The translations under genes and the position numbers were made by a program. Positions 53,221 to 64,000 of a DNA stretch of 64,000 bases are shown here, piece after piece (positions within the stretch are counted from its first letter, which is position 1; every line of letters begins with the position of its first letter). The notes beneath the pieces were generated by a model that made no database searches, was not told where the DNA came from, and was given only the letters and a program-made list of their open reading frames with translations. The stretch is taken from assembly GCF_905220565.1 (NCBI RefSeq), contig NC_059397.1, positions 19,221,001-19,285,000 of the forward strand. The letters run 5' to 3'. This DNA is from Melitaea cinxia. Its lineage: Eukaryota > Arthropoda > Insecta > Lepidoptera > Nymphalidae.

Positions 53221-53685
53221 ATCCGAAATATAGTCTTAGAGAATAAAGTCATAAAGGAAATTATTTTATTTATTACTTATTGAAGTTTTCACGAAAATCC
53301 CCAGACGGGGTCCTTCAGGTTATATTTACGTATTTTGTCTTTAATACTGATATTTTTAAACGTGTAATAATTTTAATTATTATTGATTTTCCATACTTAA
53401 CTAGATTTTATAACTAAAAATTATTTTTTCTTTATAATATTAGTAATGAAATATTTTACAAACTAGGAAACGTTAGTAAAAACAATTTCAACAGTAAGAA
53501 TTAATTCTTGTTTCTGATATAAAAGACCAACTGTTTTAAAAATAAACAGACTCAAGCCGTGAAGGAAAATACACCAAGAAAAATAACCACGAAAATGTTA
53601 TGAAAACTTTTATGTTGTATGTCTTATTTCATTACCCACGCTCATTCTTTATGTCAATTTGAGAAACTAAATGTCGTTTTTATAT
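53221..53685. other. AT-rich intergenic, no gene seen
   Basis: No recognisable feature. Confidence 0.45.
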
Positions 53686-53915
53686 TTTTAACCGACTTCA
53701 AAAAAAGGAGGAGGTTACTCAATTCGACCGTATATATTTTTTTTTTTTTTTTATGTATGTTCGGAGATAACTTCTTCGTTTATGAACCGATTTTGATAAT
53801 TCTTTTTTTGTTGGAAAGGAGATATTCATAGTTTGGTACCATGATAAGGAAACCAGGATCTGATGATGGGATCCCAGAGAAATCGAGGGAAACTTTCAAA
53901 AATCGTAAGGGTGAC
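53686..53915 (+). repeat. rep-C copy, 5' half with intact start
   Basis: TTTTTAACCGACTTCAAAAA, AGGAGGAGGTTACTCAATTC, TATGTTCGGAGATAACTTC, GGTACCATGATAAGGAAACC and AGAAATCGAGGGAAACTTTC. It ends near AAAATCGTAAGGGTGAC, 65 bases before a tandem array whose unit resembles this family. Confidence 0.75.
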
Positions 53916-53980
53916 TAGTAAATTTAATCATGTTTTCATTAAGTACTATAAAGCACTACTATTTAATAAAGGTCTGGAGT

Positions 53981-54450
53981 CGATTTGATGATGGAGAAGA
54001 AAGATAGTCGAGGGTACTCTTCAACAATTTATAGCAATTACCTGCTTTTTAAACTTAATTCGTTTCTATTGATGAGAACTTTGCACCTGTATGAGTTATA
54101 AGTGCCATTACAGTCTGATGATGGAGACAAAATATAGTCGAGGGAACTCTTTAACGATTTATAGCAATTATCTGCTGTTTGAACTTAATTTGTTTCTATT
54201 AATGAGAACTTTGCATATGTATGAGCTATAAGTGCCATTTCAGTCTGATGATGGAGACGAAAGATAGTCGAGGGAACTCTTCAACGACTTATACCAATTA
54301 CCTGCTGTTTGAACTTAATTCGTTTCTATTGATGAGAACTTTGCACATATATGAGTTACAAGTGCCATTACAGTCTGATGATGAAGACGAAAAATAGTCG
54401 AGGCAACTTTTCAACGATTTATAGCAATTACCTGCTGTGTGATCATCTGT
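53981..54450 (+). repeat. 130-bp tandem repeat, about 3.6 units
   Basis: The unit start TCTGATGATGGAGAC recurs at exact 130-base steps: about 53985 (as TTTGATGATGGAGA), 54113, 54243 and 54373. Each unit carries GTCGAGGGAACTCTTCAACG, TTATAGCAATTACCTGCTG, ACTTAATTCGTTTCTATTG and ATGAGTTATAAGTGCCATT. A fifth, deleted unit lies at 54463-54530. The start block resembles the rep-C segment TCTGATGATGGGATCCCAG. Confidence 0.9.
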
Positions 54451-54540
54451 GTCGCAGGACCAGGTTTGATGATGGAACCCATAAACATTCGAGGGAATTT
54501 CTCAACAATTTACAGCCGTTACCTTTTGCTGTTTGACGAC

Positions 54541-54763
54541 CGCTTTGATATAATGGTGCAGGTGCCGTGTCGGCGGCGCCTAAACACCGACGGTCGCGGG
54601 TTCTATTCCCGCTCGGAGAGGATATTTATGTTTATACAAATATTTATTTTCGGTCTAGTTGTTAATCTTTATGGTTCTTCCAACCTAGCCTCAGAGAACA
54701 CGCTAGGCGGTCAGTCCCGCTTGTTATTACGTACACCTGATAGCGAACTTTACTCATAGTAAT
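54541..54763 (+). mobile_element. tRNA-derived SINE, SINE-A relative
   Basis: The head with GGTCGCGGGTTCTATTCCCG (B box) is followed by GATATTTATGTTTATAC, ATTTTCGGTCTAGTTG and then the SINE-A-like GCCTCAGAGAACACGC, CCTGATAGCGAAC and TTTACTCATAGTA. Confidence 0.6.
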
Positions 54764-54767
54764 ATGT

Positions 54768-54965
54768 CGACGCGTTAGCGCAGCGGTCACAGCACCAGCT
54801 GTTGCGCTGGCGTTAGTGGGTTCAATCTCCGCGCACGACAGACATTTGTATTGGCCATATAGATGTTTGTCATTGTCTGGGTGTTTGTGCTTGTGTATTG
54901 TGTATGTTTCCGGACCCCCGACACAAGAGAAAAAGCATCCTTGTTAGGTCTACCCATCACTAAAA
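54768..54965 (+). mobile_element. SINE-A subfamily with alternative body
   Basis: It has the SINE-A head GCGTTAGCGCAGCGGTCAC and GTGGGTTCAATCTCCGC, ACATTTGTATTGGCCATATA and TGTCTGGGTGTTTGTGC, then a different body, TTTCCGGACCCCCGACAC. A second copy of that body is at 57836-58080. Confidence 0.65.
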
Positions 54966-54975
54966 ATTGTAAAAT

Positions 54976-55472
54976 AAAATAATTTTTAACAAAAAAAAAA
55001 ACCGACTTCAAACAGGAAACTAAAAAGTGAAAAATAAATTTACTTAGTACAAAGTAATTCGTATTTTAATTTAGTTAATCAGAAATGATTAAATAAATAT
55101 TTTATAATTTTGAAGTTGGTGCCAAGTAAATACTACAACAACCTGGCTACAATAACAAATACAAACAACACACACACAACAAACAAGTACAAAAAATATT
55201 ATTAGATATGTCAAAACAATAACAGAATAATAACAGTATTCAACCTAGTAGTCAATGAAACAAATTATGAAAGAAAACTGAATACATCTTACGAGTAGAT
55301 ACTAGAGTAGTTATTGTTTTACTTGGCACCGACTTCAAAATTATAAAATATTTATTTAATCATTTCTGATTAACTAAATTAAAATACGAATTACTTTGTA
55401 CTAAGTAAATTTATTTTTCACTTTTTAGTTTCCTGTTTGAAGTCGGTTTTTTTTTTTGTTAAAAATTATTTT
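54976..55472. mobile_element. foldback element with 155-bp arms
   Basis: 54976-55130 and 55318-55472 are inverted copies identical except for one base (T at about 55118 versus C), with a 187-base spacer rich in A, C and T. Each arm is itself bordered by ACCGACTTCAAA and TTTTGAAGTYGGT, the terminal sequence of rep-C. The arms carry no open frame. Confidence 0.9.
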
Positions 55473-56099
55473 TTATAATATATTTAAATAAATCTTACAG
55501 ATGATTCACGACTTATGTAAAAAATTGTGGAATAATATTCTCTAAAATATTGATACTAGCGACCTCTATCCGTCCACATTTTTTACTCGATAAGTAATCA
55601 CCAATATGTCATATATCGTGTAGGTACTAAGACCTTCTCCGAAACACGTTGCATCTTATTGTATAAGTATTATTCCGATCAGTTCAGTAGTTTTCGCAGC
55701 ATAACTGAACAAAAAAAACGTCTTTCCATTTATTAGTATACAAGCTGCCCGGACAGACTTCGTTCTGTCAAAAGATTATAGTAAAAATTTTTTTTTTCAG
55801 TATTAAAACCTTGCGTGAGCTTTACGAAACATAAAAAAAAAAAAATGCCGAATTGGTCGAGCCATTCTCGAGTTATTCGCTTATCAACATTCATTTTTAT
55901 TTATATAATATTTATGAATATATTTGTAAAGTTAAAATAGAAAACGGGTGAGTGATTTGATTGCCTTAAAAAAAATGTGACATTATTACATACTTTTATA
56001 AAAAATGCGGTCGGCTCATCTGAAATATAAGCGACTGTTGATATTTTACTAAACAAAGGTTATAAATATTTTAAAATTTAATTTATTTTATTTTAGGAC
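55473..56099. other. AT-rich intergenic with two weak repeat ends
   Basis: ACTAGCGACCTCTATCC at 55556 and AAGCTGCCCGGACAGACTTC at 55743, with CCGAATTGGTCGAGCCATTC at 55848, look like fragments of Helitron-like repeats. No gene is seen. Confidence 0.35.
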
Positions 56100-56320
56100 A
56101 CAATTTAAAGTGTTTATTAAAAATAAATTAATATTGAAAGGTAATTACTTGGCGCAGAATCACATAATTATATTGTTACTGTATTTAGTGCAACATATTG
56201 TACTAAAACACAGTATTTATATTATTTTAAAAAGAGTAACTGCAGAGTTTCTTGCCACATCTCCTCTGGAGAACCTGCATTCCGAATCAGTAGTAGTTCA
56301 TTTGGAATGATAACGTATTA
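56100..56320 (+). repeat. rep-H relative, 5' portion
   Basis: GCAGAGTTTCTTGCCACATC, TCCTCTGGAGAACCTGCATT and CCGAATCAGTAGTAGTTCA match the sequence that precedes rep-H ends in other copies. Confidence 0.45.
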
Positions 56321-57835
56321 TAATCAATTTTAAAAATTTAATTTGTGTGTTAACATTACTATTTAGACCCTAATTATCCCTAGCTTTGAAGTTAGTTGGA
56401 ATTTCAAACTACGGTAAAATTACGGTAAGAATGCCTATATCAAGGTAGTTAAATTGTAATCAAGACATGATGAATAGAGATGGTAATTTGAACGTAGTAT
56501 GCGAAGTCACGTGCCCTTTGATGACAGCGATTATGAAGTTTTGATATTTGAAGGAAGCGTGAATGTAGCTGATTTATACTTTCTTGAAAGTTTTATTTCG
56601 GTAGAAAGTCTTTAAATATCACATTAATTAGCCAAAGTTATTGTATATATTTAAAAAAATGTAATAGTAAACGGGATTAGTAAATGGAAGTGAATCTTAT
56701 TATATCGTAACTTATAAAAATAATACTTAATAAATTTACTATATAAGTAAAATAAAGTTACCAAGAACTGAACCATCAGCATTAATTTGCAGCCCTAATT
56801 TATAATAGAACCTTAAAAAGAAATACCCTTAATGAAATAAAAATAGACTTAGCTTAATATTTATTAAATTCTGACTTTCGCAGAGGAAAATAGATGGGTA
56901 AATATTCGTTGTCTAAAACGTTTTAATTTACTTATTTACGTAATGCGTTGAAAAGACTTATTGTTTACGTACTATAAATTAAAATTCAATAAGTAAAACA
57001 AAAAAAAATATATATATTTGAACCCTGGTTTTAGTTAAAATTTTTATTAATGTTTATTTTTATTAATATTCCACAAAAACAATACAAGATCTATTACGAG
57101 CCGGAAGAGGTTTACACACTCTCTACAGAATTTGTAAATATTCCACAAATTTTAAAAATAATATACTTGAGATTTCTTTTCTTTCTTCTTGTAATTGAGA
57201 TTTCTTTTTTTTTGTTTAGTAAAATATTGGGTTGTTTTAAATAATTTGTTTTTGTGGTGTGTTTGTGTGTCTGTGTATGTTTGTGTGTGTGTCCAGCTCA
57301 TCATAGACACAGCGTAATCTTTTGAAAAATATACTATAAAATTTCTTACATTAATAATGTCGGTGGCGTCATGATACCCACAATAAATAAAATCCGCGAG
57401 TACCCACGATTGAGGCATATGAAAATTTCCTATTCGGATTTTGAGATTCGACTGAATTCTCACAGTGTGACTTCCGATTCGCGTAATGGTTTTTTTTTTA
57501 CCAGACGTAACAAAATAATCGAAAACCTTAAATATAGTCGTAAGTTATATAAAAATAACAATAATTTTTAGTACTTAAATCGATCGTTACGATAAACAAT
57601 CAAACACAACAACAAACAAACAAAGATAATCTGGTTTAATTGCTCGTAGAGGCGTGCGTAGCTGTCGCGTAGCGTGTAGAGTTACGAGTTACGCCGTAGC
57701 TATTGACATCTTCAAATTATTCACCAATTAAAACATATTTAAAAATTTACAATAAGACTGATATATACTTTATTTTATTATATGCCTTCTATATTCAACA
57801 AATATGGAAGAAAAAGATCTAAAATTACGAAAAAT
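56321..57835. other. AT-rich intergenic, no gene seen
   Basis: It includes a GTGT-rich patch at about 57250-57292. No coding frame is convincing. Confidence 0.45.
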
Positions 57836-58080
57836 TTGACAACGCGTTGTCACAGCGCTGGTTACGATCCTCGCACACGGCAAACATTCGTATTGACCAT
57901 ACAGATGTTTGCTGTAGTCTGGGCGTTTGTGCTTTTTATATTGTGTGTTTTTTGGGACTTTCGGACCCCCGACACAGGAGTGGTGTGTGACCCCAGTGTG
58001 GGTCGTTTAGTGTGTGGCGTTTTATTTAATGTGTCAGTGATAGTCAAATTAATTTTCGTGTCATTGATAGTCGAAATAAT
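57836..58080 (+). mobile_element. SINE-A subfamily with alternative body
   Basis: ACGCGTTGTCACAGCGCTGG, GTTACGATCCTCGCAC, AACATTCGTATTGACCATAC, TAGTCTGGGCGTTTGTGC and TTTCGGACCCCCGACACAGG, then GTGGTGTGTGACCCCAGTG. The 106-residue frame across it is not a gene. Confidence 0.6.
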
Positions 58081-58721
58081 CATATCGCTTTTACCACTTT
58101 AGAATTGGAGAATTATAACTTAAAAAAATCGTAAAATATAAATAACATAGGTAATTATTTCGTCACTAAATGCTTTAATATTTAAATTATTCAAATACAG
58201 TAAATAAACAACTGCACAATATACAAATGTAGAGCATCTTGTAATTAATTTGATTCTTCATAAAAAACGTGTTTCAAATTTAAAATACTAAACGTTCAAC
58301 AATAACTTTTGGTCTTATAAATGCGTTTAATGCCTTTCAGTGCACTTGAAACATAGGCATATATCAATGTCAGCTATGCAAGGATGTATTATGTAAATAT
58401 TTGTCAAATATTGTTAGTGATACCATAAATAACCATTAACTCACACATTTATATTTCTATGAGAACTATTTATTTTAAATAACAATTTACATACCTAAAA
58501 GGTCGAAGTTTACATCAATAAGATTTAGGTTAGAATATTTGACAAAAGCGTTTATGAAATATACAACGTACAGTTAAATACAGTGCTATAACACATATAA
58601 GTAACTATTTTAAAAAATATATTAGTAATTGATAACAATCAAAATATAAAGATTATTTCCCTATTTATTATTATCACTTTTTAGTTTGTAAAACGTGGAA
58701 AAATTAAAATAAAACGAGTGT
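58081..58721. other. AT-rich intergenic, no gene seen
   Basis: No recognisable feature. Confidence 0.45.
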
Positions 58722-58975
58722 GGTTTTAGGTTAATCCACCACGCTGCTCCACGGTGGGTTGGTGGACATGTTTCCTACTATGCGTAACGATTTCTATCAA
58801 CCGAACCAACGGCTTAAAATGCTCTCCGGGTTACGGTAGGAGATTCACAAGGACAGACATCCAAATCGAAAAGAAACATTTGTACAAATATCCATTCCAG
58901 GCGGGAATCGAACCCGCGAATCGTTGGTATTTTAGGCAACTACTCGTACCAGAGCAGTTGTTTTAAAATTAGAAC
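58722..58975 (-). mobile_element. SINE-A
   Basis: TTAATCCACCACGCTGCTCC, GGTGGGTTGGTGGACATG, ACTATGCGTAACGATTTC, TTACGGTAGGAGATTCACAA and the B-box complement GGCGGGAATCGAACCCGC. The intact B-box region shows that the head is partly kept. Confidence 0.7.
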
Positions 58976-60689
58976 ATCCAGTAAAAAGTTATAATTAATA
59001 TTTGAATTAAGAAACTATTTTTTTTTAAGTCGATTAATAAAAGATGAAGGTCCATCAACGTTATAGAAACTACGTCATCAACGCTGCAATTCTCATTTTC
59101 CACAGTTTTTATTATATATAATCAATTTATCTACGTTCACTCGACTACTTTAAATTCAATAAGACGGACTCAAATAGAAATGACTAAATTATTAGAAAAT
59201 TTTTAGTTCAATTTTATTTCAGAAACGCTCTTCAGAATTAGCATCATTATCGGAAAATATTTGCGAACTTCGAAATGAATATCAATTCAGGTTTCTCTCA
59301 ACTAGCACTTAACTTAATCAATGCTAATGCCCAAAAATATTGAGATAAATGGAAAATTCCAAGCTCTCTTAGTTCATGAAAGTAAAATACTATATATCAG
59401 ACGATTGAAGAGCTAACCTGACATGGATATAAATTTGGAACATTATAAAAAACGGTAACAAATTTTAAATAAAAGAATTTATCTTTAGAAACTTCCATTT
59501 TATTTTGATCTGTTAATAATGATTTATAATTTTATAAATAATTTAAAATATTTGTATTGGAACTAATAAAATATCGACAATACCTTGGTTTTGCAAATTG
59601 AGATTACGATAAATATTATTTCGAAAAATACAAATCAGTCATTTGGAAAAAATTATATTAAAAAATATGCTTCAATCAACAACTGTTTCTACTTTAAACC
59701 TTATTTTCATATACACATACCCAGTAGTGGTATTTCACTGGCTGAATAATTACATCTAAGTAAACAATGCCTAAACTGCTTAAATGGACTAAACGTATTA
59801 GGTACTCTCCTTTGGTAAGTCAATCAGCTTCACAAGCCGCACCAAAGCCTTTTGATAAGCACCAAAAATTAACTGAATAATTATCGCTGATACAGCAACT
59901 TATCAACCATATATCCAGAACGACCCTCATTCGTTATGTTAAAACATTTTAATAGCATTGTTGGACAGCGATATATCAGAGTTATTACACGTTTTGACCT
60001 CGAACCAGCTAATCCTGTTTAAACATAATAATTTATCAAATGGCTTTATGCGTTAATTTCAACTGTGTGTTATTAGGTGGTATGTGTTTTAATGAATTTG
60101 TTATGGAACTCCAGTTTTATTAGTTAGTTACTTATGTAGCCAGTGTGATGGATTTTGTATGCGCCCAACTGGATAGCTGATGATTTGAATTGGAACGAAC
60201 ACATTATTTTCTTTAAGTTGTTTAAAAAGTTTTATTTGATTTATACGCATTTAATATTGAAAGTAGAGAGAAAAATAATTTAAAGTGTTTAACAACAGTA
60301 TTTTAAAATCAATTTTACTTTAAAAAATATCTTGTAAAACAACGTATTTGAATATGTAACGGGTTTTTATTTTGATATATATTCCGAAACTTTTATTATA
60401 TAAACGGTCTTCATTTTCATCATAGTTAAAAAAAGCGCTGTATTCAGTTTGGAACAGCCCACAAAAGACGCAATTAACGCAAACAGCCCTCGTCAGTCAC
60501 TCAACTTACCTCTAACAAACTCGCTTTGGCAGCGAGAGGTTGTCTTTTGATTACGAAGTATTATTAATTTTCATCAAAGACTATTCGGTCGTAATACTTT
60601 TTTTTAATACAGAGACAACTGCTATAACTTGTATTAGTTATTCGTTATTATTACAATTCCCTAATACATTTTCAATAACAACGGAGGTA
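58976..60689. other. AT-rich intergenic, no gene seen
   Basis: About 1.7 kb with no repeated family or plausible coding frame. It is the second-longest unexplained stretch. Confidence 0.5.
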
Positions 60690-60920
60690 GGGCACAGCAG
60701 GAAACTTCCTGCTCAAAATATGGAGCATCCCGACTGGGGTAGTGCCTCGACCTTACAGAAGGTCAAAGCTAAATAATACTGTTTTCAAACAGTGTTGTGT
60801 TCCTGTTTGTGAGTAAAGTTATCACAGGTGGCGGTAGGGTTAGCAACGTGCTTGTGATGCTACTTGTGTTGCAACCGCTTACCATCAGGAGATCTGTAAG
60901 CTTGTTCGCCGACCTAGTTT
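60690..60920 (+). repeat. rep-D, near complete
   Basis: GGGCACAGCAGGAAACTTCC, TGCTCAAAATATGGAGCA, CTGGGGTAGTGCCTCGACC, TTACAGAAGGTCAAAGC, CAGTGTTGTGTTCCTG and GGCGGTAGGGTTAGCAACG, ending TTACCATCAGGAGATCTGTA, AGCTTGTTCGCCGACCTAG. This is the fullest rep-D copy here and ends four bases before the Hel-G insertion. Confidence 0.75.
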
Positions 60921-60924
60921 TATA

Positions 60925-61590
60925 TCACTACATAGTATAAAACAAAGTCGCTTTCTCTGTCCCTGCACATGTATGTACGCGTAAATCTTTAAAACTACGC
61001 AACGGATTTTGATGCGGTTCTTTTTAATAGATAGATTGATTCAAGAGGAAGGTTTATATGTATAATAGCATCCATTAAATAGTGGAGAAATACTGTTATT
61101 TTTGAGTTTCCTGATGTTATGTCGTAAATAATTAATTTTTTTCGCTTAAATTGCAAACGCAGGCTGAACCCTACGAGATTTATCAAAATAATGTACTAAG
61201 TATTGTACACATTTAAAAGGTCTACAGAAAACTCCGTGATGGTATATACCTATCTCTTATGGATATCCCACAATAACATTTTTTTGTCATTTACTTTTTA
61301 CGACAAATAATGGCTAATTTTCGAAGCGATTTTAACCAATTCAGCATTAATCCTTATCCAATTAAATACCTTAAATACATTGTTGATTGAATATAGATCT
61401 ATATGGCCCTTTACAGCATATGATTTAAATGAATATTTTCGAAGATATCACAGATTTAAAAATTGCGGAACGTAGCGTTTGCGGCGGTACCGGCGTAAAA
61501 AACGTAGTGTATATTCCAAAGATATATTGTATTTCTGTAGTGTATTTAGCATCAGCATTGCACCCGTGCGAAGCCGGGGCAGGTCGCTAG
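60925..61590 (+). mobile_element. Hel-G, complete 666-bp non-autonomous Helitron
   Basis: It starts TCACTACATAGTATAAAAC (TC 60925-60926, preceded by A) and ends GCACCCGTGCGAAGCCGGGG plus CAGGTCGCTAG (CTAG 61587-61590, followed by T). CCCG...CGGG can form the subterminal hairpin. It has no coding frame. Its 3' terminus is shared with 24160-24587 while the 5' half differs. Confidence 0.8.
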
Positions 61591-61611
61591 TATGTATATA
61601 TAATTATATGC

Positions 61612-61890
61612 CGCCGCGTATATAGACAACATTTGTATTGGCCATACAGGTGTTTGTCGTGGTCTGAGTGTTTGCGCAGTCCTTGTAGGTCTCCCCACCG
61701 TGCCTCGGAGAGCATGTTATGCCGTCAGTCTCGGTTGTTATCATGTACAACTGATAGCGATCGTTACTCATAGTAGGGAATATATCCGTCAACCCGCATT
61801 GGAGCAGCGTGGTGGATTAAGCTCTGATCCTTCTCCTACATGGGGAAAGAGGCCTATGCCCAGTAGTGGGATATTACAGGCTGAAGCTTA
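61612..61890 (+). mobile_element. SINE-A, head internally deleted
   Basis: GCCGCCGCG then TATATAGACAACATTTGTAT shows that the A-box to B-box region was lost. The body GGTCTCCCCACCGTGCCTCG, GATAGCGATCGTTACTCATA and CAGCGTGGTGGATTAAGCTC is well kept, ending CCCAGTAGTGGGATATTACA and GGCTGAAGC. It lies 21 bases after the Hel-G end. Confidence 0.8.
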
Positions 61891-62875
61891 TATATATGTG
61901 TGATTTTTAAATAACAAAATATTACTCCAAGAACTGTAGAAACGTTTATTATAATAAAGACTTAATTACTCCTATGTTTTTCAAAGTTTTCGTATTTGCA
62001 ACAGAAATAAATGTCAAAAAGTTTGAAAGTTGAAGTGAAATTTCTATTTCAAGTAAATGGTAGTTAATTCTCTCGGAACCGCAGTTAGTTTAAATTTCCT
62101 TCGAACAAACACAATTCTGTAAATTACCGGATCCTTTACAAACAGAATTGTTGCAAGCTCGGTGCAGCGGTAACTCGTTTGTTTTCTTTGGTCATACATA
62201 CATCTTTTCAGTCACAATTAGTCGGTCTAATTGCGCCTGGCATCGGTTGAATAATATTTATTTCTGAAGCTACGATACTTGTTCTTGTTTTCCTCAATAA
62301 TAGTAGTATTATTAATGATTTTTTAAATGATAATATAGTAAATTGTAATTATTAATGAACAAATTCATCACAGTAAATGACAGTAAATGATTATAATAAT
62401 AGATACCTACTGTTTCTCAGTCGATAGAGCTAGGACAATTCACCTACCATATACCCGGTAAACGCGTAGCAATATATTATTTTTTTTTTTTTTTGAAATG
62501 TAGAGTGCTGTTGGCCCTATCGGCCTTTGCAGCGTCACTGGGTACTAAAGACACCGGACGCGAAGAAAGAAGGGGAGCCTTCTGGGAGGGCTCGGGGTAA
62601 AAGCAATTTATTAAAATATTCTTAAACTATATGTAATTTAGAAAACAAAACGTTAGCATGCTTAAACACAGGGCAGCGCCATCTACTTTTACTTTATAGA
62701 ACTATTCTAACAAATATAACTAAATAACATAATGATTTCCAAATTATACACCTACTATAAAATTGCATAATTATTTATTGTTCAATAATCTTGAGAAGAT
62801 AGAATTCATTGTGAAACAAATTTTTGACCTCGAAAGTGATGTCCTTAGTTTCTTTTACAGACAAATGGGTATACG
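61891..62875. other. intergenic with a GC-rich repeat-like patch
   Basis: At 62478-62605 a T-run is followed by GAGTGCTGTTGGCCCTATCG, GTCACTGGGTACTAAAGACA and GGGAGCCTTCTGGGAGG. This looks like an unnamed SINE-like insertion. The rest is AT-rich without features. Confidence 0.4.
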
Positions 62876-62946
62876 CTTCAGCCTGTAATATCTCGCTCAT
62901 GGGCATAGGTCTCTTTCCCCATGTAGGAGAAGGATCAGATCTTAAT
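62876..62946 (-). mobile_element. SINE-A tail fragment
   Basis: CTTCAGCCTGTAATATCTCG, CTCATGGGCATAGGTCTC and TTTCCCCATGTAGGAGAAGG are the complement of the SINE-A 3' end. Confidence 0.7.
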
Positions 62947-63604
62947 ATTTATAAAAATGAATATTCAGTTTTTGCCTTTTTTTCTCGATTTTATTGTTTG
63001 TTTATTTATTTATTGTTTCTGCATTTGTATCAGTAACATCAGAATTCCGCCTAGTACATTAACACACCCATAGTAGCTGCGGGAATCAGTAAATACCGCC
63101 ATAAAACATACCTGCTTGATGTACTGAGACGTTAAACTTTTTACGAGTAATAACAATCACGAGAGGTACTCACGACGTGCGCTCGTCTTCAAACTGTAAT
63201 ATCATCTTGATTGCGCGTAACTTTTACAACCAAAAATATTTAAGAACTGACTCCTAAAGCAAGTAAGACTAAGTAGTTGATACTCCTTTAAATTATTACC
63301 GAATAGGGGTCATGATTTTGATTATATTATTAAGAATACTCTCTCTATCTGTCCTCTTTCCTATTTACAATGGAACGCTGTCTTCGGAATTTCGATAATG
63401 GGATAAATGAGATAGCTTTGAAAATTACAAAAGACTTGTTTGAAAGGAAATTTTTACTCGTATTAATTTCTTTTTCGAGCGTGTGCCTACATTAATTTTT
63501 TTTAGCGTCAATTAGGAAATAGGAAAATTTTATTGAAGTTAAAATGAATTGAGTTCATTGTTGTATACGTATATCAAAAATTTATAGTCTATACAAATAA
63601 TAAA
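62947..63604. other. AT-rich intergenic, no gene seen
   Basis: No recognisable feature. Confidence 0.45.
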
Positions 63605-64000
63605 ATGGTAGGAACGTCAAAACTGTACAATGAATATTTTTTTAAAAGAATACTTGGGGTGTGATCTACTATCGACACCGAAGCCATAAATATAGTTTTT
63701 AGAATTTTTGTCTGTTTGTCTGTATGTATGTGCGGGATAAACTCAAAAAGTACTCCATGGATTTACTTCAAATTTGGCACGAATATTATTAAGAAGTCGA
63801 GTCAACATAAAGGATATATATTATCACGCTATCACCTACGGGGAACGAGCAGTGAACCTTTATTTCTTCAACGAATTCTGTAACAACGTGTAATCTAACG
63901 ACAAATATTTGAATGTTGTTATTATGTTAATAACCATGCTATAAGCTAGCTTCACACTATAAATAAAGACATTCTGTAGTATATTTAGTATCAGCATTGC
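63605..64000 (+). mobile_element. Hel-G copy, cut by the window end
   Basis: It matches the complement of 24160-24587 from AAAATGGTAGGAACGTCAAA through GTGTGATCTACTATCGACAC, ACTTCAAATTTGGCACG and AACAACGTGTAATCTAACG to AGTATCAGCATTGC. The expected GC-rich hairpin and CTAG terminus should lie just beyond base 64000. Confidence 0.75.

Noticed and set aside
54090..54480. A CRISPR array
   Set aside because: The 130-bp units are homologous over their whole length with no variable spacers, so this is an ordinary tandem repeat.
57782..58102. A 106-residue membrane-like small protein
   Set aside because: Most of the frame lies in a SINE-A subfamily element that also occurs at 54768; the hydrophobic stretch comes from its GT-rich body.

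Overview
This window looks like a repeat-rich intergenic stretch of a lepidopteran (butterfly or moth) chromosome. The DNA is AT-rich. I see no single-copy host gene, no rRNA and no convincing functional tRNA. Almost everything recognisable is a transposable element or its debris: RTE-clade and Jockey/CR1-type LINEs, a Gypsy LTR element, a piggyBac transposase, Helitron-like ends, a MITE, and several tRNA-derived SINE families. The lepidopteran assignment rests on my recognition of these families and was not searched.

I use my own labels for families that recur inside the window. SINE-A has a tRNA head (GTTGGCGCAACGG) and a tail ending near ...ACAGGCTGAA. SINE-B has a tRNA head followed by GAGTCTGAGTGTAAT. 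tRL carries a 72-nt tRNA cloverleaf. RTE-S covers RTE 3' ends and RTE-derived short copies ending in CAGCAGTGGACTG...GGCTGAA plus a microsatellite. rep-C is bounded by AACCGACTTCAA and its complement. rep-D contains GAGCAGCCCGACT. MITE-E contains GAAGTAAAACTTCT inverted repeats. Hel-F and Hel-G are Helitron-like ends finishing in CTAG. rep-H and rep-P are other dispersed repeats.

Layout: 1-9 kb holds SINE, RTE, Helitron, MITE and rep-C copies. At 9.4-11.9 kb a 5'-truncated RNase H LINE sits inside a tRL element, with SINE-B copies next to it. At 13.6-16.7 kb is a nearly intact LINE ORF2 (endonuclease plus reverse transcriptase) broken by one in-frame stop. 17-26.5 kb is a dense mosaic of short elements. 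At 27.4-31.0 kb is a Gypsy element with both LTRs, a gag with four stops, a protease-RT pol, and a deletion removing RNase H and the integrase core. 31-48 kb is again a mosaic. At 48.5-51.0 kb is a minus-strand piggyBac transposase with a likely small intron and two lesions. 51-64 kb holds SINEs, a 130-bp tandem array, a foldback element with 155-bp arms, and two Hel-G copies, the last cut by the window end.

The genes do not form a pathway. Each coding segment belongs to a mobile element, and all look inactivated. The most informative content is structural: several nested insertions with target-site duplications readable in the sequence, and small recurrent families with unusual foldback or tRNA-like structure. 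I found no evidence of a new multi-gene system.
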